This document shows, in pieces, positions 18,324-27,437 of a stretch of 64,000 nt of DNA. The position numbers and the translations under genes are program-made. The stretch comes from Polaribacter marinus (lineage in GTDB: Bacteria > Bacteroidota > Bacteroidia > Flavobacteriales > Flavobacteriaceae), in contig NZ_JAKQYM010000002.1 in assembly GCF_022662535.1 (NCBI RefSeq), positions 248,001-312,000 on the forward strand. The letters run 5' to 3'. Position 1 is the first letter of the stretch. Each line of letters begins with the position of its first letter. The notes under the pieces were generated by a model. It did not search any database and was not told the DNA's origin. It saw only the letters and a list, made by a program, of their open reading frames with translations.

Positions 18324-19395
18324 AAAAGGTATAATACAGGTTATAGATTCTTTAAATGCTGGTGGTGCAGAGGTTCTTTCTGTTAATATAGCTAATGCCC
18401 TTTTTGAGCGTGGTTTTAATTCACATATTTGCACTACAAGAAAAGAAGGGATTTTAAAAAACAACGTAAATAAAGAAGTTGGTTATTTATTTTTAAAAAA
18501 AAATAAAACAATTGATTTTAAGTCAATTATAAGATTTAAGAAATACATTAAAAAAAATAAAATTGATATTATTCACGCACATTCTACTTCATATTTTTTT
18601 GCTTTTTTAATTAAATTAATTGTTCCAAGAGTAAGATTAATTTGGCATGATCATTTTGGTATCTCTCAAGATTTAAGCAATAAAAAAACATTTCCTTTAA
18701 ATATATGTTCTTTATTCTTTGAGGCTATTATATCTGTAAATTCAGAATTAAAAAAGTGGGCAGAGAGTAATTTGTTAACAAAAAAAGTGTTTTTTTTAAA
18801 TAACTTTCCAATGTTTGTAAACTCCAGTAAAACAACTGTTTTATTTGGTGAAACGGAAAGAAGAATTGTTCACCTTGCAGGTTTTAAGCAAGTTAAAGAT
18901 CATAAAAACTTAATTAAAGCATTTCATTTTTTACATAAAGAGCATAAAAATTGGACATTACATTTAGTAGGTAAACTCTATAAAAATAATTATACCAAAG
19001 AAATTATAAGCTATATAGAGCTAAACCAATTAGAAAAACATATTTTTGTTTATAACGAATGCTTAGACATACAAAACATTTTAAATCAGTCTACAATCGG
19101 AGTTCTTTCTTCAAAATCAGAAGGATTACCTGTTTCACTATTAGAATATGGTTTAGCTAAGCTTCCGGTGATTGTCACAAATGTAGGAGAATGTGAAAAA
19201 GTAATAGAAGAAGGTGTTTCTGGTTTTCTGGTTGAAAAAGAAAATTCGAAGGAATTTTATAAAGCAATGAAAGTTTTAGTCACATCAGAAGAAAAGAGAT
19301 TTTTTTTTGGTAAAAATCATTCAAAAATTGTTTTAGAAAATTATTCTAGGGATAGTTTTATCAATACATTACTAAAAATTTATCAAATAAATTGA
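18316..19395 (+). CDS. GT4-family glycosyltransferase
   Basis: 359 aa. N-terminal GIIQVIDSLNAGGAEVLSVN is a classic GT4 opening with the GGAE loop. The donor half has RIVHLAGFKQVKDHKNLIKA and the E-x7-E motif SEGLPVSLLEYG, resembling WbpJ/EpsF-like GlcNAc or galactosyl transferases, though specificity cannot be assigned. Its stop overlaps the TTG start of the polymerase gene. Confidence 0.9.
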   Translation: MNKKGIIQVIDSLNAGGAEVLSVNIANALFERGFNSHICTTRKEGILKNNVNKEVGYLFLKKNKTIDFKSIIRFKKYIKKNKIDIIHAHSTSYFFAFLIKLIVPRVRLIWHDHFGISQDLSNKKTFPLNICSLFFEAIISVNSELKKWAESNLLTKKVFFLNNFPMFVNSSKTTVLFGETERRIVHLAGFKQVKDHKNLIKAFHFLHKEHKNWTLHLVGKLYKNNYTKEIISYIELNQLEKHIFVYNECLDIQNILNQSTIGVLSSKSEGLPVSLLEYGLAKLPVIVTNVGECEKVIEEGVSGFLVEKENSKEFYKAMKVLVTSEEKRFFFGKNHSKIVLENYSRDSFINTLLKIYQIN

Positions 19396-20717
19396 TTCAA
19401 AAAATATTAGATAATAAACTTTTACTAATAATTATTCATATTACTTTTGGTTTTTTGGGGACATTTCCTCTTTTTCCAAAGATTTATGGATTATTAATTA
19501 TTCTATTACCTATATATTTAATTTCTTTTTCTAATAATAAAAAAGAGGAGGCTTTTTTATTTGCATCATATATAGTTGGTGCAGAGGTTTTTGGGAGAAT
19601 GATTGGAGGGTTTTACTTATATGAAATGGGTAAGTATGCCGTTATTTTATATTTGGTTATAGGAATTTTTGTTGGTAGGTTTAAGCAAGTATTTTCGGTT
19701 CATTATATATTTTATATATTATTATTGCTTTTTGGGATTATATATACTCAAGTTCCAGTAGGTGAGTCATTGAGAACAAATATTGTCTTTAATTTAAGTG
19801 GACCTATAGTTTTAGGGGTTGTTTCATTTTATTTCTATTTAAGACCCATATCGAAGCAGCAGTTAATGGATGCACTCTTTTTTATGATTTTGCCTCTTTT
19901 TTCAATGATTACTTACCTCTATTTCCGAACACCAGATGTTTCAGAAATAGTTTTTGGAGGTGTTGCAAACTTTACAACTTCAGGTGGTTTTGGTCCAAAT
20001 CAAGTTGCTACAGCAATAGGTTTAGGAATGATAATTCTAACCATATTTATTTTACAAAAAGAAAAATTGACAGGTTTTATTTTTTTAGATTCGTTATTTC
20101 TAATCTATTTTACCTATAGAGGATTGTTAACTTTTTCTAGAGGAGGTATATTAACTGCTGCAATCTGTATCTTCTTTTTTGCTTTTTTTTATATTGTATT
20201 TAAGAGAATATCTATTGGAGTTTTTTTTAAGTACATATCTATTGCTATTTTTTTTATGTTTGCAATTTGGTTGTATACATCAAATATTACCAATGGTATG
20301 CTAGACAATAGATATGTAGGTCAGAATGCAATAGGTGTTCAAAAAGATATTACTTCAGGGAGATTAGACATTTTACAAATTCAATTTGATAATTTTTTAA
20401 ATAATCCACTAGGGATTGGTGTTGGTAACGGTAAGTATTTAAGATTAGAAAGTTTAAAAGAAGTTACGGGAGCATCACATAATGAAATTGGTAGATTGTT
20501 GGAAGAACATGGCTATATTGGTTTAGTAATCTTAATAATGTTAATATCAATTCCTTTATTTAATTTTTTAAATAGCAATTATTATCAAAAAGCATTTATT
20601 ATTTGTTTTTATTTATTGTGGTTGCTTACCATAAGTCATTCTGCAATGAGAATTGCATTACCGGGATTTATTTACGGTTTAAGTTTAATAAGAATTACTG
20701 ATAATGAAGAAGATTAA
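19392..20717 (+). CDS. O-antigen polymerase/ligase-like membrane protein (Wzy/WaaL family), TTG start
   Basis: 441 aa and strongly hydrophobic, with about ten to twelve predicted membrane helices and few motifs. The long periplasmic-type loop near residues 300-365 contains RLDILQIQFDNFLNNPLGIG and ASHNEIGRLLEEHGYIG; the ASHN...E...G pattern is what the Wzy_C/O-antigen ligase family shows. Expected to polymerise lipid-linked repeat units at the periplasmic face of the inner membrane or to ligate the glycan to a core. The start is TTG at 19392 inside the previous stop (TTGA overlap). Confidence 0.85.
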   Translation: MIQKILDNKLLLIIIHITFGFLGTFPLFPKIYGLLIILLPIYLISFSNNKKEEAFLFASYIVGAEVFGRMIGGFYLYEMGKYAVILYLVIGIFVGRFKQVFSVHYIFYILLLLFGIIYTQVPVGESLRTNIVFNLSGPIVLGVVSFYFYLRPISKQQLMDALFFMILPLFSMITYLYFRTPDVSEIVFGGVANFTTSGGFGPNQVATAIGLGMIILTIFILQKEKLTGFIFLDSLFLIYFTYRGLLTFSRGGILTAAICIFFFAFFYIVFKRISIGVFFKYISIAIFFMFAIWLYTSNITNGMLDNRYVGQNAIGVQKDITSGRLDILQIQFDNFLNNPLGIGVGNGKYLRLESLKEVTGASHNEIGRLLEEHGYIGLVILIMLISIPLFNFLNSNYYQKAFIICFYLLWLLTISHSAMRIALPGFIYGLSLIRITDNEED

Positions 20718-21717
20718 AATTCTATATATTGGTAATAATTTAACTAAAAAAACTAAATATGGTTCGCCTATATTTTTATTATCTAAACTTTTAACAACTG
20801 AAGGTTATGATGTAACAGTTTCTTCAAATAAACTAAATAAACTGTTAAGATTTCTAGACATGTTTTTTACAACAATAAAAAAGAGAAATCAAATAGATTA
20901 TATTTTAATAGATACATTTAGTACTTATAATTTTTACTATGCTTTAGTTATTTCTCAATTAGCTCGTCTGTTTAAAGTAAAATACATTCCTATTTTACAC
21001 GGAGGAAATTTGCCTCATAGAATTCACAATAATCAATTTTTATCAAACTTAATTTTTAAAAATTCTTATATAAATATTGCTCCTTCAAATTATCTTTATA
21101 GTTTTTTTAAATTAAAAGAATATAAAGTAACTCATATTCCTAATATAATTGAATTAGATTTATATCAGTTTAAGTTAAGAAAAATAATATTGCCTAAACT
21201 TTTTTGGGTTAGGGCTTTTAAAGAAATTTATAATCCAACATTAGCTATTGAAGTTTTAAAATTATTAAAAAAAGAATACTCAAATGCAACGTTATGTATG
21301 GTTGGTCCATTTGTAGATAATTCTTTTTTAGAAACTAAAAGTTTGATAAAAAAATATTCTTTAGAATCTTCTGTCGAGTTTACAGATACTTTAACAAAAG
21401 AAGATTGGCATCATAAATCTACTGAATTTGATGTTTTTATAAATACTACTAATTTTGATAATATGCCCGTAAGTGTTATAGAAGCCATGGCATTAGGTTT
21501 ACCTATTATTAGTACAAATGTTGGTGGTTTACCTTTTTTAATAGATAATACAGTTGATGGTGTTTTAGTAGAGAAAAACAATGCTATGGAAATGTATAAA
21601 GCTATTAAAAATTTAATTGTAAATTACGATGAAAAGATGGTTTTAAATGCTAGAGAAAAAGCAGAATCGTTTAGCTGGCAAAAAAATAAAACTAAATGGA
21701 TACAGATTCTTAAATAA
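20704..21717 (+). CDS. GT4-family glycosyltransferase
   Basis: 337 aa. N-terminal IKILYIGNNLTKKTKYGSP and acceptor-domain PILHGGNLPHRI precede a donor domain with ATLCMVGPFVDNS and the segment NFDNMPVSVIEAMALGLP, which carries the GT4 donor-binding glutamates. The N-terminal domain is short for the family, but both lobes are present. It overlaps the polymerase gene by 14 nt, and the CapK-like gene starts 1 nt after its stop. Confidence 0.88.
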   Translation: MKKIKILYIGNNLTKKTKYGSPIFLLSKLLTTEGYDVTVSSNKLNKLLRFLDMFFTTIKKRNQIDYILIDTFSTYNFYYALVISQLARLFKVKYIPILHGGNLPHRIHNNQFLSNLIFKNSYINIAPSNYLYSFFKLKEYKVTHIPNIIELDLYQFKLRKIILPKLFWVRAFKEIYNPTLAIEVLKLLKKEYSNATLCMVGPFVDNSFLETKSLIKKYSLESSVEFTDTLTKEDWHHKSTEFDVFINTTNFDNMPVSVIEAMALGLPIISTNVGGLPFLIDNTVDGVLVEKNNAMEMYKAIKNLIVNYDEKMVLNAREKAESFSWQKNKTKWIQILK

Positions 21718-21718
21718 T

Positions 21719-23008
21719 ATGCTAAGAAAATTTATTTATTTATTAGGACAAAATATTAGAAATCCATCTCTTAAAAAACATTTTTATTTCTTAAAAAAGT
21801 CAGAAAATTGGTCTTTAGAAGAGCTAGAAAATTATCAGTTTAAAAAATTAAAAGAATTACTTTTAGTAGCAAATGAGCATTCAGAATTTTATAAAAATAA
21901 ATTTATTGAGTTTGATTTAGATGTAAATAAAATCTCTAAACTTTCTGATATCAAATCAATTCCAATTCTTACAAAAAGTGAATTACTCTCAAATTCAAAA
22001 AGTATTCATACAAATTTAAAATTTAAGAAAACGTTTTTAGCAACAACTTCAGGAACTTCAGGAAAAACACTAAAATTTAATAGAGAAGAAACTGCAGATA
22101 GTTTTAATAGAGCAGCAATTCAGAGAGGTTATTCTTGGTTTAATATTCAACCTTGGTTTAGAAATGGATATTTCTGGGGATTTAATTTTTCTTTCATTCA
22201 AAAGATAAAAAATAATTTTTTAGATTTTTTACAAAATAGATATAGAATTTTTAGTTATGAAGAAAATGAAATTAAAAATTTTATCAAACAGACTAAAAAT
22301 GCCAGTTTTATAAGTGGATATTCATCTATGATTTACCAAACAGCCGTTTATTTAAATAAGTCTACATTAGAAAAACCTAAGAAACTAAAAATGGTAAAAG
22401 GTACATCTGAAAAGGTCTTAAATATCTATCAAGAAGAAGTAAAAAAAGCTTTTGGAGTTAAGATGATAAGTGAATATGGAGCAACAGAAGCTGGAATTAT
22501 TGCATTTGAATGTACAGAAGGGAATATGCATATTAATATGGAAGGTGTTTTGGTAGAAGAAATTGATCAAGAAATTTTAGTAACAAATCTTCAAATGCAA
22601 TCCTTTCCTATTATTAGGTATAAGTTAGGTGATTATGTAACACTAGCTCCAAGAAGTAAAAAATGTTCATGTGGCAAATCACACTTAATTATAGATGAAG
22701 TTACCGGTAGAGTAGGTAAGAGTATTTATGGTAAGACAAATATTTATCCAAGTTTATATTTTTATTATATTTTCAAAAATTTAGGAAATACTTTTCAAAT
22801 ATTTTTAAATTATCAAGTCATTCAAGAAAAAAAGGGAAAATTAACTTTTTTGATAGAGCAAGAACTTTCAAAATATGAGTTAGAACAATTAAATACAGAG
22901 ATATTAAAATACTTTAAAGAAGATATTTTTTATAATATTATACCAAATTCTGATTTTAAGAAAACCAAAGGAAAACTAAAAAACTTTATATCTTTAATAG
23001 ATGAATAA
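21719..23008 (+). CDS. CapK/PaaK-like adenylate-forming enzyme
   Basis: 429 aa from ATG 21719; the open frame reaches back to 21647, inside the upstream gene, but the family-typical N-terminus starts after 21719. AMP-binding signature TTSGTSGKTLKFNRE, then SEYGATEAG (motif A5) and a C-terminal CSCGKSH cysteine cluster are those of phenylacetate-CoA ligase-like proteins (CapK family) that recur in capsule loci. Such enzymes activate a carboxylic acid as an acyl-adenylate. The role in glycan synthesis (acyl decoration, or amide linkage to a uronic acid) is not established here. It overlaps the following GT2 gene by 8 nt. Confidence 0.85.
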   Translation: MLRKFIYLLGQNIRNPSLKKHFYFLKKSENWSLEELENYQFKKLKELLLVANEHSEFYKNKFIEFDLDVNKISKLSDIKSIPILTKSELLSNSKSIHTNLKFKKTFLATTSGTSGKTLKFNREETADSFNRAAIQRGYSWFNIQPWFRNGYFWGFNFSFIQKIKNNFLDFLQNRYRIFSYEENEIKNFIKQTKNASFISGYSSMIYQTAVYLNKSTLEKPKKLKMVKGTSEKVLNIYQEEVKKAFGVKMISEYGATEAGIIAFECTEGNMHINMEGVLVEEIDQEILVTNLQMQSFPIIRYKLGDYVTLAPRSKKCSCGKSHLIIDEVTGRVGKSIYGKTNIYPSLYFYYIFKNLGNTFQIFLNYQVIQEKKGKLTFLIEQELSKYELEQLNTEILKYFKEDIFYNIIPNSDFKKTKGKLKNFISLIDE

Positions 23009-23744
23009 TTTAGTTTCTATAATTACCCCAAGTTTTAATTCTGCAAAATTTATTGCAGAAACGATCAATAGTGTTATTTCTCAAACATATAAAAATTGGG
23101 AAATGATAATTGTTGATGATGTTTCTACAGACAATAGTGTTCAAATTATTAACTCGTTTATTGAGAAAGATGATAGAATTAAATTACATAAATTAAAAAA
23201 TAATTCAGGCGCAGCAGTTGCTAGAAATAAAGCAATAGAGCTTTCTAAAGGCAATTTTATCGCTTTTTTAGATAGTGATGACCTTTGGTTACAAAATAAA
23301 TTAGAAGAGCAATTAAGCTTTATGATTGCAAATAATTATAATCTCACTTATACTTCATATAAAGTAATAAAAGAAGATGGAAGCAATTTAAGTAAGTCAA
23401 TTATTTGTGAAGAAAAATTATCTTATAAAGATATGTTGTTTTCCAATAAAATAGGATGCTTAACAGCTATTTATAATAAAGATTGTTTGGGTAAAATTTA
23501 TATGCCCAATCTAAAAAAAAGACAAGATTATGCTTTATGGCTAAAAATTCTAAAAAAAGAATCTTATGCATATGGATTACCCAAAATCTTAGCAAAATAT
23601 AGGAATAGACAAGAATCCATTTCAAATAATAAAATAGAAATGTTAAAATGGAATTGGAAATTATATAGGCAAGTAGAAAAATTATCTTATTTTAGGGCTT
23701 TGTTTTATGTATCTTCTAATGTATTAAATAAGCTATTAAAATGA
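23001..23744 (+). CDS. GT2-family glycosyltransferase
   Basis: 247 aa, a compact WcaA/SpsA-like GT2 enzyme: VSIITPSFNSAKFI (5-18), then LDSDDLW near residues 90-96 and the late RQDYALWLKIL segment. Short GT2 enzymes in this position, next to the initiating transferase, often add the second sugar of the repeat unit; that is inference from gene order. It overlaps the CapK-like gene by 8 nt and the initiating transferase gene by 4 nt. Confidence 0.9.
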   Translation: MNNLVSIITPSFNSAKFIAETINSVISQTYKNWEMIIVDDVSTDNSVQIINSFIEKDDRIKLHKLKNNSGAAVARNKAIELSKGNFIAFLDSDDLWLQNKLEEQLSFMIANNYNLTYTSYKVIKEDGSNLSKSIICEEKLSYKDMLFSNKIGCLTAIYNKDCLGKIYMPNLKKRQDYALWLKILKKESYAYGLPKILAKYRNRQESISNNKIEMLKWNWKLYRQVEKLSYFRALFYVSSNVLNKLLK

Positions 23745-25126
23745 CAAACCCTAAAACGTCATACTATAATATTTCTGAAAGAAAAGTTTTATTACGTTTT
23801 GTAGATATTATTTTATTAATTTTAAGTCTATTTATTGCTTCAATTTATTTAGAATTTAATTATATAACTTTCTATAACCCTAACTCAATTTATTGGCTTC
23901 TACTTTTAACTTTTTATTATATTCTTTTTGGTGAAATTTTTCAGTTGTATAATTTAAATGTTTCTAACAATAGGTACTTAATTGTAAGGAGTGTGGTATT
24001 AACTGCTTTTGTAACCACTGTTTTTTACATTTTTACGCCTTTTTTATCACCTTCATTACCTTTAAATAGACTACAAATTGTATATTTTTTCTTAGTACTA
24101 TCTGTACCAATTGTTGTTTGGAGGTTTCTATATATGTGGCTTATATTTTCGCCGAAGTATTTTAAAAGCGTTGTTTTTATAGGAAAATCTGATAGAATAA
24201 AAAAAATGATACTTCAGATTAAAGATGATAATATTCATCATGTTAATGCATATATTTCTGACCAAGAAATTCCAGGTGTAAAAGGGTTTATAAATATTAA
24301 TTCTGTAAAGCTTCTAGAAATTATATCTAAAGAATTTGTTTCTGAAGTAATTGTATCTAAAGAGGATTTGTCAAATGATGAAATTAAAATAATTAATAAA
24401 GATCTTATTCATTTATTTGAAAACGGAGTGAATATTATTAGTTTTGAAAATTTCTATGAAAATGTTACTGCAAGAGTACCTAGAGAGTATTTAAATTATG
24501 ATTTTTTTAAATATATCAATTTCAGTAAAAACAGTAATAGTAAATTATATTTATTGGGGTTAAGAGTATTAGATCTTATGGTTTCAATAATAGGATTATT
24601 GTTGTTTTTTATATTATTACCTTTTCTTTTGATAGGGAATTTATTTGGAAATAAAGGCAAACTTTTTTATTCTCAAGAGAGAGTTGGAATTAATGGTAAA
24701 ATTTTTAAAATTTATAAACTTCGCTCTATGGTTAAAAATGCGGAAAAAGAAGGTGCTGTTTGGGCGGCAAAAAATGATGCTAGAATTACTTCTTTTGGAA
24801 AGTTCTTAAGAAATACACGATTGGACGAATTTCCTCAGTTTTATAATATTTTAAAAGGAGATATGAGTTTAATTGGGCCAAGACCAGAAAGACCAGAATT
24901 TGTAGAGACACTAGAAACTGAGATTCCTTTTTATGCTATCAGACATGTAGTAAGGCCTGGTTTAACTGGTTGGGCACAAGTGAATTATCCGTATGCTAAT
25001 ACTTTAGAAGAACAAGAAACTAAACTTCGCTATGACTTGTATTATAATAAAGAGAGAAACGGTTTTTTAGATTTTAAAATTCTAATAAAAACAATAACTA
25101 CGGTTTTATTTTTTAAAGGTCAATAG
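23741..25126 (+). CDS. Initiating sugar-phosphate transferase (WcaJ/WbaP type)
   Basis: 461 aa. A polyprenyl-phosphate sugar-1-phosphate transferase that starts repeat-unit synthesis. The N-terminal 130 residues hold four hydrophobic helices. A CoA-binding-like domain follows (VVFIGKSDRIKKM), then the catalytic bacterial sugar transferase domain with its re-entrant helix (LRVLDLMVSIIGLLLFF), FYSQERVG, FKIYKLRSM, RNTRLDEFPQF and LIGPRPERPEF. It is the last gene of the glycan run. Its 3' end overlaps the end of the convergent DUF4105 gene by 21 nt. The sugar is probably glucose, galactose or an amino sugar. Confidence 0.92.
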   Translation: MTNPKTSYYNISERKVLLRFVDIILLILSLFIASIYLEFNYITFYNPNSIYWLLLLTFYYILFGEIFQLYNLNVSNNRYLIVRSVVLTAFVTTVFYIFTPFLSPSLPLNRLQIVYFFLVLSVPIVVWRFLYMWLIFSPKYFKSVVFIGKSDRIKKMILQIKDDNIHHVNAYISDQEIPGVKGFININSVKLLEIISKEFVSEVIVSKEDLSNDEIKIINKDLIHLFENGVNIISFENFYENVTARVPREYLNYDFFKYINFSKNSNSKLYLLGLRVLDLMVSIIGLLLFFILLPFLLIGNLFGNKGKLFYSQERVGINGKIFKIYKLRSMVKNAEKEGAVWAAKNDARITSFGKFLRNTRLDEFPQFYNILKGDMSLIGPRPERPEFVETLETEIPFYAIRHVVRPGLTGWAQVNYPYANTLEEQETKLRYDLYYNKERNGFLDFKILIKTITTVLFFKGQ

Positions 25127-26287
25127 TTTTTTGTAAAGAAATAAATATCTTATAAAAAGTAATAGTAAAAAAGGAATTAATACAATTGGAAATACTTGAA
25201 TTTTTGTCATCCAAAGTATTGGAATTAGTAACAAAAAGAAAAGTAATAATAATACATATCTTTTTACCCAATCTTGAGAATACTTTTTTCTTAGAAAGAA
25301 TACTACCAACAAGTTTGGTGCAAATGCCCATAAAAGGTTAAAGTTATTTGGTGCAGTAGAATGACTTGAGAAAAACCATAAGAATACCAAAATAGCCCCA
25401 ATCAAACCTGTTATAAAAAACAATGTAAAATCTAACCATTTTGTTCTTTTATTTTTTTTATAGTCTTTATAAGTAATAAATATAACTAACAGAGCAAGAA
25501 CACTAAATATTAATAATGGGCTAAAAGCTGAAACCTTAGGTTCTTTTTCTTTAAAGTTTAAAAGGACATCTTCTCTTTTTACTAATTTTGTAGGCTGATT
25601 TTTAATATAAACTGTTGCATTTTTAAAAGCACTATAGATATAATCGGGTAAGTACATGTACTCATTAGAAGTAGCTATTTGATCTAATTTTGTACCAGCA
25701 ATTATATTTAATCCAAAAGTACCCCAAGAATTCCAGTTAATTTCATGGTTTGTTAGTTGCCTAAAAGTTAGTTTTTTTTCTAATGTTTCATCATTAAACA
25801 CAACTTTATCTCCTAAAATATCTTTAGTGATATCTCTTAGTTTTGTAGCACAATTATCAAAATAAGGATCGTATTGATAATTTTTATTTTGAGGCAATGC
25901 ATTTCTTTCTAAAAAAATAAAATAGGCTTGTCTTTCTTGTTGCGTTAAGTTTAATACCTGTTGTTTAAGCCAACGTTTGTCTCTTTTGTAACTAGCTAAA
26001 AAATATTTAAAATCATAACGTGCTAAGCTATAAATCATATTCCCTTTTGCAAAATTTGTATAGAAGTTTGGTTGATTAAAATCAAACATTCCATAGTTGT
26101 AAATTAAATCGAGGTTTAAAACTGGATCTTTAATTCGGATAGCAGAGTGTCCAAATGATTCATATAATTCTTCTCCTGGTCCAGCCGTTACAATACTTAT
26201 TTCTGAATAAACAGAAAGTTGTACTTGAGAATAGATAGGATTCAGTAAAAAAGCAAAAAGAAGAATTAAAAAGTAATTTTTTTTCAT
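25106..26287 (-). CDS. DUF4105 (Lnb-like N-terminal) membrane protein
   Basis: 393 aa. A signal peptide (MKKNYFLILLFAFLLNPIYS) precedes the periplasmic DUF4105 domain, recognisable from GEELYESFGHSAIRI and IYNYGMFDF, with a conserved DNCATKLRDI segment near residue 145. These Cys/His-containing motifs resemble a papain-like fold, but activity is unproven. The C-terminal 150 residues form about five membrane helices. It lies 5 nt downstream of the PorV/PorQ-like gene on the same strand, so the two probably form an operon. Confidence 0.85.
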   Translation of the reverse strand: MKKNYFLILLFAFLLNPIYSQVQLSVYSEISIVTAGPGEELYESFGHSAIRIKDPVLNLDLIYNYGMFDFNQPNFYTNFAKGNMIYSLARYDFKYFLASYKRDKRWLKQQVLNLTQQERQAYFIFLERNALPQNKNYQYDPYFDNCATKLRDITKDILGDKVVFNDETLEKKLTFRQLTNHEINWNSWGTFGLNIIAGTKLDQIATSNEYMYLPDYIYSAFKNATVYIKNQPTKLVKREDVLLNFKEKEPKVSAFSPLLIFSVLALLVIFITYKDYKKNKRTKWLDFTLFFITGLIGAILVFLWFFSSHSTAPNNFNLLWAFAPNLLVVFFLRKKYSQDWVKRYVLLLLFFLLLIPILWMTKIQVFPIVLIPFLLLLFIRYLFLYKKLLTFKK

Positions 26288-26292
26288 AGCAA

Positions 26293-27363
26293 TTAACGTC
26301 TAAAAAAACTATAATCTATTGTAACTGAGAAAATATTAGAATACAAAGCATTTCCAACACTACCAATATTTGTTAATGCGTAATCTATTTGTATGCCATT
26401 GTATTTAAAACCAACACCAAAATTGGGTTGCATAGAAAGAGATTTAGAATTATCAAATTCTGTTATGTATTGAAAGTTACCAATACCTGCCCTTACATAA
26501 ACAATTTTATCATAATCTAGTTGAAAACCAGCTGCTGGATCTAAACTAACAAAATCAGAAGAAAAAATATCGTTTGTTTTTGCAAAGCGCATATTAATAT
26601 CTACTTCTGTTAGTAAATTAAAATAACGTCCAATTTCCCAATTTCTAGCAACACCTAATTGTAATTTAGGTTTAGTAATTTCTGTGGTTTGTGGTAATTC
26701 TTGATTTTCTCCAGGAATAGCATCTTTAATTTTATTGAATTCTTCTTCATTAATAGCCCAACTATTAAATGTTGTTGTAATATCTCTTGCCATTAAACCA
26801 AATTTCCAATCATTTCTATCAAATTGAAGGCCTACATCAAAACCAAATCCCCAAGAACTTGCAAAATCACCAATAATTCTTCTTACAATTTTTGCATTCA
26901 CACCAATCTTTAAATCATTAAAAATTAATTTTCTAGCATAAGCAACATTAAAAGCATAATCTGCAGCAGAAAAAAGACTAATTCTATTAAAATCGATATT
27001 TCCTTGACTGTCTATTAATTCAGTAGTATTTAAAATATCATCTACTCCAAAACGAATAACAGAAACACCAAGTACACTATTCCCATCTATAGGCATTGCA
27101 AAGGCAGCGTGATTATAATTGGCTATTCCTGCAAAATAAGAAGCATGCATTAATGAACCTTGGTAATCTTCAATTCCAACTAAACCAGCTGGATTCCAGT
27201 AAATTGAATTTACGTCATGAGTTGTTGCAACAACACTTTTACTCATTCCTAATGCAGCAGCATCTACACCAATAGTTAAAAATTCATTCGAATAATTTCT
27301 AAATGCCTGTGCGCATAGAAGTGTTGATGAAAAGAGTAAAAAAAGTAATATTTTATGTTTCAA
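26293..27363 (-). CDS. PorV/PorQ-family outer-membrane beta-barrel protein, TTG start
   Basis: 356 aa. Signal peptide (KILLFLLFSSTLLCAQA), then the family motif GVDAAALGMSKSVVATTHD and YWNPAGLVGI near residues 33-65, followed by alternating beta-strand-like segments ending in VTIDYSFFRR with the C-terminal aromatic typical of outer-membrane barrels. PorV shuttles T9SS cargo at the outer membrane; this is a family member, not necessarily PorV itself. The only in-frame start before an upstream stop is TTG at 27363. Upstream of the DUF4105 gene in the same operon. Confidence 0.82.
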   Translation of the reverse strand: MKHKILLFLLFSSTLLCAQAFRNYSNEFLTIGVDAAALGMSKSVVATTHDVNSIYWNPAGLVGIEDYQGSLMHASYFAGIANYNHAAFAMPIDGNSVLGVSVIRFGVDDILNTTELIDSQGNIDFNRISLFSAADYAFNVAYARKLIFNDLKIGVNAKIVRRIIGDFASSWGFGFDVGLQFDRNDWKFGLMARDITTTFNSWAINEEEFNKIKDAIPGENQELPQTTEITKPKLQLGVARNWEIGRYFNLLTEVDINMRFAKTNDIFSSDFVSLDPAAGFQLDYDKIVYVRAGIGNFQYITEFDNSKSLSMQPNFGVGFKYNGIQIDYALTNIGSVGNALYSNIFSVTIDYSFFRR

Positions 27364-27437
27364 AAGTTAAAAATTTTTCAATAAAAAATATCTGTAAACC
27401 TACTAAAATAACTGATGTTTTTCATAGTTATTGTCTA

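Noticed and set aside
21647..21718. Upstream extension of the CapK-like gene
   Set aside because: Lies in the 3' coding part of the previous GT4 gene; the normal N-terminus begins at ATG 21719.
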